From the NCBI GenBank assembly GCA_039033415.1, contig JBCCCR010000004.1, positions 124,001 to 188,000 of the forward strand: a DNA stretch of 64,000 nucleotides, written 5' to 3'. Every line of letters begins with the position of its first letter. Within the stretch, counting starts at the first letter, position 1. The position numbers were made by a program, and so were the translations under genes. The notes beneath the pieces were generated by a model. The model was not told where the DNA came from. It saw only the letters and a list, made by a program, of their open reading frames with translations, and ran no database searches. The DNA is from Pseudomonadota bacterium. GTDB lineage: Bacteria; Pseudomonadota; Gammaproteobacteria; Xanthomonadales; SZUA-38. This document shows, one piece after another, positions 1 through 9,957 of this stretch.

Positions 1-165
1 ATTCCCGCACCTCTAGTCATCGGGATCATGGCAGGACCAGACGGTGAAATGTTCCAAAGCCCGAGCACCCGCGCATGGGTTACGTGGAGCTTTCTCTTGT
101 GTGTCGAACTTGCATTAGTCGCCATTTCCGTAGTTACACAACGGGCAGCGCAGAAGTATCGTTAG
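1..165 (+). CDS. C-terminal end of a membrane protein (partial)
   Basis: An open frame enters from the window edge and stops with TAG at 163-165, giving 54 residues. It contains a hydrophobic stretch (WSFLLCVELALVAISVV) followed by a basic tail (TQRAAQKYR), consistent with a last transmembrane helix and a cytoplasmic C-terminus. The family cannot be named from this fragment. It ends 18 bases before the next open frame, which runs the same way. Confidence 0.45.
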   Translation: MPAPLVIGIMAGPDGEMFQSPSTRAWVTWSFLLCVELALVAISVVTQRAAQKYR

Positions 166-246
166 TAATTCTTTGATTTAGGAATGAGATCGGGAGACTG
201 GAAAACTACGCATGCCCCGTATTGCCGAAGCGAGTCAGCCCTAAAC

Positions 247-558
247 ATGAGCACCCCGGATAAGAAGGTTGAAAAACCAGTGCAACTAGCGAATCGACTA
301 GTCAATGCTGCCATACTGTCGCAAGGCTTAGTGCCTCCGGTTGCGGTGACGCAGAGCGTAACGCTGGACTTCTATACGATCGACGGTGGCGGCGTGATTC
401 GATCGGAGTCGGCCAATCAACGCTGGCAGTTATCCGGCACCATTGGTCACTCGAATAGCACTGAGTCACTGGACCTGCCTGGGGGCGGCTTCACGCTTAC
501 GGGGGGCTTCTGGCCAGTTTATGTCGATGAGACCGATTCGCTGTTTCGGGACAGTTAA
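247..558 (+). CDS. small glycine-motif protein, possibly decayed
   Basis: About 103 aa from ATG 247; an upstream ATG at 184 is in the same frame. The second half has the pattern DGGG...LSGTIGHS...GGGFTLTGGFWP, which recurs in small exported bacterial proteins of unknown role and is shared with the gene at 14384. The C-terminus is LFRDS followed by TAA and then a GAG codon, so it resembles the LF.D[GS]FE tail of other proteins here cut off by a nonsense codon. No convincing signal peptide precedes it. Lack of an export signal and loss of the tail suggest a degraded paralogue. The start is uncertain. Confidence 0.45.
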   Translation: MSTPDKKVEKPVQLANRLVNAAILSQGLVPPVAVTQSVTLDFYTIDGGGVIRSESANQRWQLSGTIGHSNSTESLDLPGGGFTLTGGFWPVYVDETDSLFRDS

Positions 559-590
559 GAGTGGCACGAAGGAAGCAGTAGACGCCCGCC

Positions 591-1811
591 ATGGATGAAG
601 GCAAATCGAATGCGCCAAGCAAAACGGCAACAGGCTGCCTCTCCATCTTTGGCAGCGTCTTCCTGCTCCTGGGAATTCTGACCGGCATCCTGGCTAGCCG
701 CGAACTGCTGCAGGCTTGGCAAGTCCAAAAATGGGTGCCAACGAGCGGCACCCTGCTCGACATCTCCATCGACACTTCCAACTCCCGCGGCAGCGAGCTT
801 TACAAGCTCAGGGGCCGCTATCGCTATCGCTTCGCCGGAGAGGCGTTTGAAAGCGAGCAAATCGACTTTGCCCGGGGCCACGACAACGTCGGCGATTACC
901 ACCAGGAACAGTACAAAAAGCTGCAGCCGCTGCTCAATCAGGCGGAGGCCCTCAAAGTATTCGTCAATCCAGATGATCCCGACGAGGCCGTCGTTGTACG
1001 GGCGCTGCGCTGGGGGGCGATCGTATTGCTGGGTTCCGTTTGCATCGTCTTTGGCGGCACCGGCATTTTTTTCGTTGGAACCGCATCAATTAGCATTCGT
1101 CGGGACCGGCAAACGCGAAAGCTCGCTGCACTATATCCTGGAGAGCCCTGGCGCTGGGAACCAGACTGGGAGCGCGGGGAACTTCCGAGCGGCCGCAATC
1201 CCCTGCTGTGGGTTTCGGTGGGTTTTGCCGTGCTTTGGAACGCGGCCACCAGCTTTGTCTGGGTGATGCTACCCGCAGAGCTTGCGGCCGGAAACCGGGG
1301 CGCCCTGGTAGCGCTGGTTTTCCCTGTCGGGGGGGCGGCGCTGGCGGTCTGGGCCATCCTGGAGGTGTTGCGCTGGCGGCGCTATGGCGGAACCGCATTC
1401 GTGATGAGGGACCTTCCGGCGCGCCTGGGTGAACGGCTCTTAGGGCAAGTGAAGATCAGCAGCGCATTTCCCACTGAAGAGGTGACGCTGCGATTGAGCT
1501 GCTTGAAGATTCGTATTGTCGGGCGCAAAGAAAAAAAGACCCGAATTGATGTTATCTGGGAGAAGGAGCTCGTTGTGTTGCTGCAGCCGGGTCCGGCCGG
1601 GTTCCGCTTGGCGCCAGTGGATTTTCTACTGCCCGCAGACCAACCCCCGCGCGACGTGACCGACCCCGCGCGACGCGTTGAATGGTGCCTGGAGGCGGAA
1701 GCAAACGTCGCGGGCCCTAATCTCAAAGCGAGCTTCGACCTGCCGGTGTTTCCCAACGACGCGCTTGACCCAGCGCAAGGCCTGGACCCGCTAGACGCAA
1801 CTGAGCGTTAG
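591..1811 (+). CDS. DUF3592 domain membrane protein
   Basis: 406 aa. A first transmembrane helix lies near residues 18-38 (LSIFGSVFLLLGILTGILA), then a soluble segment with the DUF3592 pattern: SGTLLDI, a Y-R-Y-R-F strand, and a closing VFVNPDDPDEAVV. Another helix follows (IVLLGSVCIVFGGTGIFFVG), and two more lie near residues 205-260. The C-terminal 130 residues look like a beta-rich cytoplasmic or periplasmic domain. DUF3592 proteins are integral membrane proteins of unknown function. It stands alone between two unrelated genes. The start is ATG 591, with a GGAAG rather far upstream. Confidence 0.75.
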   Translation: MDEGKSNAPSKTATGCLSIFGSVFLLLGILTGILASRELLQAWQVQKWVPTSGTLLDISIDTSNSRGSELYKLRGRYRYRFAGEAFESEQIDFARGHDNVGDYHQEQYKKLQPLLNQAEALKVFVNPDDPDEAVVVRALRWGAIVLLGSVCIVFGGTGIFFVGTASISIRRDRQTRKLAALYPGEPWRWEPDWERGELPSGRNPLLWVSVGFAVLWNAATSFVWVMLPAELAAGNRGALVALVFPVGGAALAVWAILEVLRWRRYGGTAFVMRDLPARLGERLLGQVKISSAFPTEEVTLRLSCLKIRIVGRKEKKTRIDVIWEKELVVLLQPGPAGFRLAPVDFLLPADQPPRDVTDPARRVEWCLEAEANVAGPNLKASFDLPVFPNDALDPAQGLDPLDATER

Positions 1812-1989
1812 ACGGACGCCAAAGCCGTCCTATTGCAAGCCCCCGTCGATGTCGGCAGCTACGCCGCCGTCGGTCTAAATAATTGCCAGGTCGCAAGATC
1901 CTAACCAAGTTCTTCTGGACTCTGGCGAGTGTGTGCGCTTTCCGATACAGCATCGTTTTAATAGGCAGTATGTAGTTTGGATCAGTAGC

Positions 1990-3459
1990 GTGAGAGAAAG
2001 CCCAAACAAAGCGAGCAAGACGAGGACACGACTCATTTCTCATTGGACCCGGGTTTGCATAGCAACAGCCCTCGCTCTGGCCTGCATATCAGCAGCGGCG
2101 CAGGTGATTCTGCCAACCCACTTCCTGGTTGTGGTCGGCACCAACTCCGACGCGAACCTAGCGTCAGGCTGCTCGCTTCGTCAGGCGGTAGAAAGCCACA
2201 ATTCTGGTGCCGATGTCGGCGACTGCGAGCGCTTGCTGCGCGTGGGTTCGAGCACCAACCGTATTCGGTTTGACGCGTCGGTGGTGCCCGGTCAGATATT
2301 CCTTATCGATCAGCTCGACATTACGACCAACATGATTATCGAGGGGCCGGGCGCGGATAACTTTGAAATCTCTGGCTCGTCCTCCAGCCGGATCTTTAAC
2401 ATCACGTCAGCCGCCGAAGTGGTCCTCCAGGGATTGACTTTGACGGGCGGGAGGACCGATCTGGACGGCGGCGCCATCTTCACCGACGGCGCGCTGACGG
2501 TCGTAGACAGTCGCATTCTGAATTCGACCGCCGACGGCAATAACAGCTCCGGCGGCGCAATCGCCACCGATGGCCCCGGACTGCTGACGATTCAGTCCAC
2601 GGAGCTCAGCGGCCACTCAGCGAGCTGGCTCGGTGGTGCAATCTACGCCCGAGGGCCTTTCCTTATCCAAAACAGCAACCTCAGCGATAATGAGGCCGAC
2701 TTCGGCGGTGCGCTCCTGGCGGTGGGCGACGGCTCGCTGGAAGATACGGTGGTCGCCGACAATACGACCCGCTCCGGCGCGAGCGTGCAGACCGAATCTG
2801 CGGACGTTTCCATAGTGAGGAGCACCCTGCTGAACAGCCGGACGCAGCGGGAGCGCCTAATTCAGATCGGCTTCACCGGTTTTGTTGACAGCAGCATCGT
2901 TCAGATCATCGGCTCGCTGGTTCACGACGCCTCAGAGGGGCCAGGCGGCTTTGCGATCGACGGCGGGGTGGAATTCGGCGACGCGGAGCTGATCATCCGA
3001 AACTCCACCATCACCGGAAGCCGGGGCATTCAGGTACGCACCAAACTCGAGCTGCTCAACAGCACGGTTTCGGTTACCCAGGGCATCGGAGTTCGTTTCG
3101 GCTCAAGCGAGGCCGAAGGACGCATCGCCAACTCGATTGTTGTGAGCGAATTGGAGGGTGACTGCATTGAGTCAAACGCCACCATCGTTGAAAACAGCCA
3201 CAACATCTATACCGACGGCGACTGCACCAGCAATCAGGACAGTTTGCTGTTTACCGACCCCTTGCTAGGCCCACTCCAGGACAACGGCGGGCCAACGCTG
3301 ACCCGCATGCCCTTGCCGACCAGCCCGGCAATCGACGCCGGGAGCGCCTTTTGCCAAGCCCTCGATCAGCGCTACTTCAACCGAACGGACGGCCTTTGCG
3401 ACATCGGCGCGGTGGAGGTTGGCGCAACCGATGAGCTGTTTTCAGATGGCTTTGAATAG
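1990..3459 (+). CDS. secreted beta-helix protein, choice-of-anchor Q type
   Basis: An in-frame ATG lies at 1933, but the signal peptide (RVCIATALALACISAAAQ) is better placed from GTG 1990, giving about 489 aa. The body is a series of short repeats rich in GGAI, LTL and NSTI motifs, as in right-handed beta-helices and polymorphic outer-membrane-like repeats. The end (AIDAGSAFC..., CDIGAVEVG) is the hallmark of choice-of-anchor Q proteins. It finishes with ELFSDGFE, the same tail seen on other exported proteins in this window. Likely periplasmic or cell-surface. The ligand is unknown. The gene is convergent with the large minus-strand gene that follows. Confidence 0.75.
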   Translation: MRESPNKASKTRTRLISHWTRVCIATALALACISAAAQVILPTHFLVVVGTNSDANLASGCSLRQAVESHNSGADVGDCERLLRVGSSTNRIRFDASVVPGQIFLIDQLDITTNMIIEGPGADNFEISGSSSSRIFNITSAAEVVLQGLTLTGGRTDLDGGAIFTDGALTVVDSRILNSTADGNNSSGGAIATDGPGLLTIQSTELSGHSASWLGGAIYARGPFLIQNSNLSDNEADFGGALLAVGDGSLEDTVVADNTTRSGASVQTESADVSIVRSTLLNSRTQRERLIQIGFTGFVDSSIVQIIGSLVHDASEGPGGFAIDGGVEFGDAELIIRNSTITGSRGIQVRTKLELLNSTVSVTQGIGVRFGSSEAEGRIANSIVVSELEGDCIESNATIVENSHNIYTDGDCTSNQDSLLFTDPLLGPLQDNGGPTLTRMPLPTSPAIDAGSAFCQALDQRYFNRTDGLCDIGAVEVGATDELFSDGFE

Positions 3460-3517
3460 GCGGCAAGCGGCCTCGTCGGCCATGGCTACTTTGCCCTAGC
3501 CTGCCACCAATCGCATA

Positions 3518-6500
3518 TCACTCCCTGGTTGGGAAGAAATTGGCGACGGTCACCGCAAAGCCGCCTCCAGCCAGGTTATGCACCACGATGCCTACGGACG
3601 CCGGCAGCGCCAGCCCCGAATCAATCTTGTACACCGACTTGAAGCCATCGGGATAAACCAGCTGACGACAGTCCGGCAGATTATCCAGGATGCAGCCACG
3701 CAGGACCGATGACGGGCTGCTGACCGCGTTGTCGATCGCGCTTTGGACGGTATTGGCCATATCGATCTGCTTCTTGATGGCGTCCTTGATTGAGTTCAGA
3801 TCCTTCAGGTCTTTGGCCTGTGGGAGATCCTGGGTCACGATCGCCAGTACGGCATCAATCAATTCAGGGCCGAAAAAGATTACCGAGTTGCCCTCCGGCA
3901 GCAGCGTGTCGAAGCCAGTTCCCTCAATCACGGAGTTTTCGATTTCAAACACATGCAGCGCCAAGCTGCCGCCCGTGATGATGCCGGCGATGGCGCCCTG
4001 GTTAGCGTACGGCCCCAGCAGATCGGCCCCGACAATCGTGGCAATCGATTTAGCCACCTGGCCCAGGTACGGCACGTAGATATCCGAAATGATCTTGGAG
4101 CGAAGCTGGGTGGCGGACATGATGCCGATCAGGCTGAACTTCTGCGCCGCCGGGCCCTCCTTTGAGGCGATCAGACCCTGGTCGCGTAGGGCCTGACGTA
4201 CCGCACGGATATCAGCGACAAGCACACGCGGCGCCCGCGTGCCCAGCAGCGCGATCAGCACCTCTGAGGCGTCGAGCACGCCGTACACGCTCGGATCCAG
4301 TGAGCTGACCACCGAAGCCACGTCGGCCAGGTCCTGGTTGAGCGCGTTAATCACGGCATCTGGCGCGGTCCCTTCCGTAATCACCTGCTCTGTCTGCTCA
4401 AGGGAAACAAACAGATCGAGCGCGGCCCCAACGTACGCTGCATCGTCGGGCGCCGGCGGGAAGCCGTTCATGGCCGCAGTCTCCGCGCTAGGCGGAACAC
4501 CGCCGACCGGGGCAATCGGGCTCAATACGCTCAGCAGCGCAACATCGATCTCGTCGAGCAGATCGCCTAAATCGCTATCGATGGAGACAATGGTGGCGCT
4601 GTCGTTGGCATTGACGGCCGTGATCAGATCGCCGATCAAGACCTCAAAAGACCTGAGCTGCGTAGCAAACAGGTTGAACACATCAGCACCGTCACCGTCG
4701 CTGATGGGCTGAGCGATCACACCCACAGTGGAAATCGTCTCGGGACCGTTGCCGGTGAAGCTTGCGGTCACCTCAAACGAACCCTGGCTGTCAATGGCGG
4801 TGGTAATGGTGGTCGCGTTCAGCGTCGGCAGCGTCCCGTCGACATCGTCGGGCGTAACATCGAGCGACAGCGAGACGGCCGGCTGCGGATCAAGCGGGGT
4901 GCCATCCAAATCACGAACCACAACCGATACCTCGGCGGTACTACCTGCGGCGATCACCCGAGGCGTGATATCGATCGAGGCTCTCGGGCCGCCGGACACG
5001 GTGATGTCCACGGGGCTCCCCGGGGCCGCAAATGCGCGGGGCGCCGGATCCTGGATCAGCACCGTATTGGCGGGCTGCAGGCTGTCGTTCACGAATTCTA
5101 CGGTGCCGACGCTTAAGCCCCCGCCAACGATATCGGCGGTCGCTGAGTCCAAGGTCAGGGCAACCACATCCGGGACTCGCAGCGGGACAGGCCCCAGCGA
5201 TACGTCAACCACCACACCGTCACCGGCGGCAGCGGACACGCCCGCAGCAGGTTGCTGCGCAACCACCAGGCCAGCAGCCACGGTTTCACTGAACGCCTCG
5301 CGGATCGATTCGACGGCAAGGCCTGCTGACTCGATCGCGTCGACCGCCTGTGCCTGAGTCAGCCCATTGATATCGGGCACCGACACAGGAGCCTCAACCT
5401 CAATAACGTAGTTCTGAAAACCTGCGGCACCGACGCTGTCGGTGACCTGCAGCACGACTGGATTTGAGCCGAGGTCGCCTGCGGTCGGCGTCCAGGTCAC
5501 CGTGCCCAGCGCGTCTACGGCCATACCGGCCGGCCCTTCAGCAATAGACCAGGTAAGCGATTCACCGACGTCCGCGTCAACAGCGAGAGCACGGTAGACG
5601 TACTCAAAGCCCGGCGAGGCCGCTAGCCGGGGCGAGGACAGGATCCGAGGCGCGGTGTTGGGCGGCAGGATCGTGATATCGACCGTGGCCACGTTGGAGA
5701 TCAGCTCACCGTCACTGGCCCGATAGCTGAACTGATCGGAATCTTCGATGCGATCTTCGGGCAGCCGTTCGTTCACCATCGCGACGTTCAGGCCAGGCAG
5801 AAGCCAGTGCGGTCGCAACTTGGCCGGCACCGTCAAATCATCGTTGACGTTGGTGACGTAATAGCGAGCCTGGTTCCAGACTCCGCGTGCCGGCGCCCAG
5901 TCATCACTGGTGCTCTCCCAGACCTGCAGGTTAGGAGTAGGGCTAAACGTAAAACCGATGGGCAGGATCAGCTCCGCGTGGCCGTCGGCATCAATGTCGG
6001 CAAAAACCGGCACCGTATGCTCGGTGGGAAATGTATCGTTCGTGATCAGGTCGACCACCAGCTTTTCCGACCCGTCGCGGCCGTCCCACACATAAAGATC
6101 ACTATTTTCGTCGATGTAGATCACTTCGTTGAATCCGTCGCGATCCATGTCGAACACCGTTGCACCCGACCGGCCAGTTTGTAACGTGTTTGACCAGAGC
6201 ATCGTGCCGTCTTGCCCGTTGATCACGTCGAACCGGTCTGCGAGTACGCCGCCCGCGGCCAGCACTTCAGCCTGACCATCATTATTGACGTCGGCGATGG
6301 TGATCGGCGACCAGAGGGACGAGTTGCCACCCGGGAATTCATAATCCCATAGCGTCGATCCGTCGTGGTTCAGCGCCAGCACAACGTTGGTTTCGCGAAA
6401 GCCTCCGAGACGGCGGACCAGCTCCGGGTAGGGGTCGTCGTCGAGATTGGCAACCTGCGGATGGGCGAATGGCCCGAGGCTGTCTTCGACATCGTCTCGA

Positions 6501-8341
6501 GTCCAAATCACCTCACCCTTGTTGGTGAAGGCGGCATTCGAAACCACAACCTCGGGGACCTCATCCAGATCCAAATCAACCACGCTGACCCGGGTCCCTC
6601 TGGTGCTCTCTCTAACACCCGGCGCAAAGGCATAGTCAACTTTTCGGCCGTTCGCATCCCAAACCTGGTAGGACGTGAAATCGTTATTGGGGGCAACGAT
6701 GATTTCCGGCAGGCCGTCGCCATCCAGATCGGCCACGCTGATCGCAGAATCAGAGAGATCGCCATTGGCGTCGTTGCGAATATCGTCGCGCGTTGGGTCG
6801 TACCCCCGTTTCGGCAGCGATTCGCTAATCCACTTCAGCCCGCCATCGTGTTCGAGCGCGTAAAGACGAAGCAGCCGGGTTGGCGAAATGTCCGGATCCC
6901 CGCCAACCAGGAGAATCTCGGGCTTTCCATCAAGATCGATATCCGCGAGGGCCCCCTCCCATTGGCTGGAAGCTCCAAGGTCTCGATTGCCGAATACGCG
7001 GACCCACTCTTGCGCGCCGGTGTCCCCGTCGTAAGCATCAATTCGTACCGAAGATATGCCGCCAGAGTCAAGAATAATGATTTCGGAAGCCGGGTCATCG
7101 TCCAGCTGTCCGATCAGCGGCTGCCAGCCTCCCGAGGACCCGCCATTGGTGCTGATGTTTTCCCACTTAAGCTGCATGCCGATGGTGCCAGCCGGGTTAT
7201 CCGGGGTGTACTCAAAGCTGCCGTCGTTGCCCAGCGACAGATCCCCCCTTGACGCTCCTGTTTCAAGCAAGCTGCTCAGAAGGTCGCCGTTCGGATCCGT
7301 GTCGTTAGCGAGAACGCCCGATGCCGGGACGGTCAGCGTATCCCCACGTTCAACCCGGAAGCCGGAGTCATCCACTGCAACGGGCGCACGATTCAGGTCG
7401 ACGAGAATTTCGAACGACTGAGTGTCGCTGGCGCCCAGCGAGTCCCGGGCAGCGATGGTCACGTCATGTGGCCCCAGCTGCTGAAAGGTTGGCATCCAGC
7501 GGACTGCGCCGCTGTCCGGATCGATGGTCATGCCGGTGGGCCGCATAGACAGTGCGTAGGTCACGTCATCACCATCCGGATCGACGGCGTTTGCGTCGAT
7601 TTCCACCGGAACATTTGGGGCGCCTCCGCGGTCCTGAACGACCTCCAGCACCGGGGGCGCATTCTGCGCCACCACCTGAAGCTGGAATGCCTCTTCATCC
7701 GCAGCTCCGCCAGGATCGGATACTCTGACGCGTACCGGAACGGCCCCGATATCACCCGGCATGGGCATCCAGCTCACCTCGCCGCTGGCGGGATCGATAT
7801 CCATACCGACGGGCGCGCTGATCAGCTCGAAAGACAGGACGTCGCCCGGATCGGGATCTGTGGCGGTCACCGTCACACTGAACGGCTGATCGACGAGGGC
7901 CACCTGGTCCGAGATAGAATCGATCAGCGGGGAACCTGACGTGCCAATCCCCTGCGCGGCGAAGCACCGCGAATTGCTGATGCCCGCACCCGTTGTCACC
8001 TGGACCGAAACAAGCGTGGTACCTACCTGGGCGGACGAGGGTGTCCACGCCACCTCGCCGGTGCTTGCATCGATCGTCATGCCGTCGGGCGCTTCGACGA
8101 GCGCAAAGGTATTGCCGGTCTGCTCAGACGGGATTGCCGTATCGATATCGAATTCGATCCGCTCGCCGATTGGCGTCACTTGATCGGGAATAGCCGCGAT
8201 CTGGGGTAGCGACAGCGCCGTGTCATTTTCGAAGCCGTCGCTCAGAATCTCTCCACAGTCGATGGCGTGGGCCTGATGGCAGCACAGAGCCGCAATGACG
8301 ACGTGCAGGAAACGGCGGGGGCGTTGGGTGACCTTACTCAT
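3518..8341 (-). CDS. giant secreted Ig-like/FG-GAP/PASTA protein
   Basis: 1607 aa with a signal peptide (about residues 1-26) and then CGEILSDGFEND, placing the DGFE motif at the mature N-terminus instead of the C-terminus. Three putative-Ig (He_PIG-like) repeats with D-P-x-S/T-G-E/A-V-x-W-x-P cores follow (about 45-315). Next come a VCBS/cadherin-like linker (NRAPVAVDDSG), a long FG-GAP/VCBS propeller region rich in DxDxDG calcium loops (about 395-830), another Ig-like repeat, two PASTA repeats (VPDINGLTQAQAVDAIESAG and VPDVVALTLDSATADIVGGG), a further Ig-like domain and an unassigned 370-residue C-terminal part. Its ATG overlaps the stop of the upstream propeller gene (ATGA), so the two are translationally coupled. 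Probably an extracellular adhesin or matrix protein. Confidence 0.8.
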   Translation of the reverse strand: MSKVTQRPRRFLHVVIAALCCHQAHAIDCGEILSDGFENDTALSLPQIAAIPDQVTPIGERIEFDIDTAIPSEQTGNTFALVEAPDGMTIDASTGEVAWTPSSAQVGTTLVSVQVTTGAGISNSRCFAAQGIGTSGSPLIDSISDQVALVDQPFSVTVTATDPDPGDVLSFELISAPVGMDIDPASGEVSWMPMPGDIGAVPVRVRVSDPGGAADEEAFQLQVVAQNAPPVLEVVQDRGGAPNVPVEIDANAVDPDGDDVTYALSMRPTGMTIDPDSGAVRWMPTFQQLGPHDVTIAARDSLGASDTQSFEILVDLNRAPVAVDDSGFRVERGDTLTVPASGVLANDTDPNGDLLSSLLETGASRGDLSLGNDGSFEYTPDNPAGTIGMQLKWENISTNGGSSGGWQPLIGQLDDDPASEIIILDSGGISSVRIDAYDGDTGAQEWVRVFGNRDLGASSQWEGALADIDLDGKPEILLVGGDPDISPTRLLRLYALEHDGGLKWISESLPKRGYDPTRDDIRNDANGDLSDSAISVADLDGDGLPEIIVAPNNDFTSYQVWDANGRKVDYAFAPGVRESTRGTRVSVVDLDLDEVPEVVVSNAAFTNKGEVIWTRDDVEDSLGPFAHPQVANLDDDPYPELVRRLGGFRETNVVLALNHDGSTLWDYEFPGGNSSLWSPITIADVNNDGQAEVLAAGGVLADRFDVINGQDGTMLWSNTLQTGRSGATVFDMDRDGFNEVIYIDENSDLYVWDGRDGSEKLVVDLITNDTFPTEHTVPVFADIDADGHAELILPIGFTFSPTPNLQVWESTSDDWAPARGVWNQARYYVTNVNDDLTVPAKLRPHWLLPGLNVAMVNERLPEDRIEDSDQFSYRASDGELISNVATVDITILPPNTAPRILSSPRLAASPGFEYVYRALAVDADVGESLTWSIAEGPAGMAVDALGTVTWTPTAGDLGSNPVVLQVTDSVGAAGFQNYVIEVEAPVSVPDINGLTQAQAVDAIESAGLAVESIREAFSETVAAGLVVAQQPAAGVSAAAGDGVVVDVSLGPVPLRVPDVVALTLDSATADIVGGGLSVGTVEFVNDSLQPANTVLIQDPAPRAFAAPGSPVDITVSGGPRASIDITPRVIAAGSTAEVSVVVRDLDGTPLDPQPAVSLSLDVTPDDVDGTLPTLNATTITTAIDSQGSFEVTASFTGNGPETISTVGVIAQPISDGDGADVFNLFATQLRSFEVLIGDLITAVNANDSATIVSIDSDLGDLLDEIDVALLSVLSPIAPVGGVPPSAETAAMNGFPPAPDDAAYVGAALDLFVSLEQTEQVITEGTAPDAVINALNQDLADVASVVSSLDPSVYGVLDASEVLIALLGTRAPRVLVADIRAVRQALRDQGLIASKEGPAAQKFSLIGIMSATQLRSKIISDIYVPYLGQVAKSIATIVGADLLGPYANQGAIAGIITGGSLALHVFEIENSVIEGTGFDTLLPEGNSVIFFGPELIDAVLAIVTQDLPQAKDLKDLNSIKDAIKKQIDMANTVQSAIDNAVSSPSSVLRGCILDNLPDCRQLVYPDGFKSVYKIDSGLALPASVGIVVHNLAGGGFAVTVANFFPTRE

Positions 8342-9708
8342 CGCGCTGCTCCCGTGTTCTGATTTTTTGTCACCTGGAATAGCGGGTTCGGCGCTCGGAA
8401 GATGTCCCGCGCCTGGTTGCTGTCACCCGAAACGAGGTTGGTGGCGTCCGATTCGAAGACAATCCAGCGCCCGTCGCCGGAAATCGCCGGCTCAAAGCTA
8501 TTTCCGTTCGATTCCCCGGCTGTGCCCGCAGAGATGCGCTCCGTCAGACTCCGGGTCAGGTCGTGCACAAAGATGTCGTAGCGGCCGTTGGTGTCGCCCG
8601 AAACGAGGTTCGAAGCTGCCGATCGATAGGTGACGTATCGACCATCGTCGGAAATCGAGCCTTCAAAGCTGTGGTTGTTGCCCTCAAGACCCGCGCTGGA
8701 AACGCTGACGCGTTGCGTCACCTGGGCAATGCGGTCGCGCACAAAGATATCCCAGCTCTCGTTGCTGTCTCCGGTCACCAGGTCGCTGGCCAATGAACGA
8801 AATACGATGAACTGACCGTTGCCTGAAACCATCGGGTTATAGCTGTCAGCATCACCGGGACCCCCGCCCGTGCTGACGCTGACCAGTTCAAGGGTCCCCG
8901 TATTGCGGTCCTTAAGAAAGACGTCTTCATGGCCGTTCAGGTCGTTAGGTACCAGCTCGTTGGAATAGGAGAAAAAAGTGACGTAGCGGCCGTCGTCGGA
9001 CATCGAACCCGAGAGGCTGTCGCCATTGACGCTATTGCCACTGGAGTCGCGGCTGACACGGTCGAGAGGCTCAATCGGGTCGGCCGTTAGATCAAAAACG
9101 AAGACGTCGTCAGCGCTATTGCTGTCGTCATTCGGCGGGCGCGCGTCGACGTCGAACAGATTTTGAAGTGTCTGGAAGGTATGGAAGAGGAGGAATTCCC
9201 CGTTTCCGGAAATCTGGGGCTCATTTCGAGCACGCTGGGGACTTGCCGGATTGCCACTCTGCAGCCGTGGAAGAGGCTGCAGGACGCTGTCGTCACTGCG
9301 GTCAAAGATTGTGGGCCAGGCTGTGTTCGTCACAGGGCGGCCTTCGAAGACGATCAGCTGGCCGTCATCCGAAATTGAGGGATGTGACGAGAAACGCGGG
9401 CTCTGACTGCCGTCGGTTAACACGCTGACTCGTTCCACCGTATCGGCGTTCAGGTCGTGGACGAAGATATCGGACCATCCGTTGGTGTCGCCTACGATTA
9501 GATTTTCCGCGTTGGACCGAAAGACGATGACCGAGCCATCATCGGATAGCTGAGCGACATAGCTGTCGCTGTCCGCCTGACCGCCGCCGTTGGGCACGCT
9601 AACCCGCTCAATCTGGGCCATGCAGACCAGCGGCCACGCTACGCTGGCGGCCATCAGACCGAAGAAAGTTCGAAATTGTCGTCCCTGACGCTGAAACGTT
9701 AATCGCAT
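8338..9708 (-). CDS. secreted PD40/TolB-like beta-propeller protein
   Basis: 456 aa. The N-terminus is basic then hydrophobic (FFGLMAASVAWPLVCMAQ), a signal peptide. The rest is a run of near-identical repeats of the form ISDDGRYVTFxSxAxNLVxGDTNGxxDIFVHDL, the WD40-like PD40 blades found in TolB and in secreted calcium-binding propellers. About seven blades can be counted. No catalytic domain is visible. Its TGA overlaps the ATG of the giant Ig/PASTA protein by four bases, so both are probably made together and may interact outside the cell. Confidence 0.8.
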   Translation of the reverse strand: MRLTFQRQGRQFRTFFGLMAASVAWPLVCMAQIERVSVPNGGGQADSDSYVAQLSDDGSVIVFRSNAENLIVGDTNGWSDIFVHDLNADTVERVSVLTDGSQSPRFSSHPSISDDGQLIVFEGRPVTNTAWPTIFDRSDDSVLQPLPRLQSGNPASPQRARNEPQISGNGEFLLFHTFQTLQNLFDVDARPPNDDSNSADDVFVFDLTADPIEPLDRVSRDSSGNSVNGDSLSGSMSDDGRYVTFFSYSNELVPNDLNGHEDVFLKDRNTGTLELVSVSTGGGPGDADSYNPMVSGNGQFIVFRSLASDLVTGDSNESWDIFVRDRIAQVTQRVSVSSAGLEGNNHSFEGSISDDGRYVTYRSAASNLVSGDTNGRYDIFVHDLTRSLTERISAGTAGESNGNSFEPAISGDGRWIVFESDATNLVSGDSNQARDIFRAPNPLFQVTKNQNTGAAR

Positions 9709-9957
9709 TGATCGTGCCTGTTTTTGGTGGCCTCAGTGTATAGAGGCGAAATCGAGCAAAATCCCGGATCACCCTAGCTTGCCCGTCATCAGGCAGCCTT
9801 TGCAACGTGATCGACATCGCCGCGGCCGCTTCCGCGCCTGGAGGCGAATCGGCGGCCAAAAAGCCCGTCGCTCAGCGAAAAAGAGGAGGAATTGAGGCCA
9901 ACAATGCCGTACTCGACCCTATCCACGCAGAGTTGCTTAGACTTGGAAGCTGCACCG

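Noticed and set aside
1797-1815. GCGTTAGAC resembling an integron core site
   Set aside because: It includes the stop codon of the DUF3592 gene and no matching RYYYAAC arm is found upstream.
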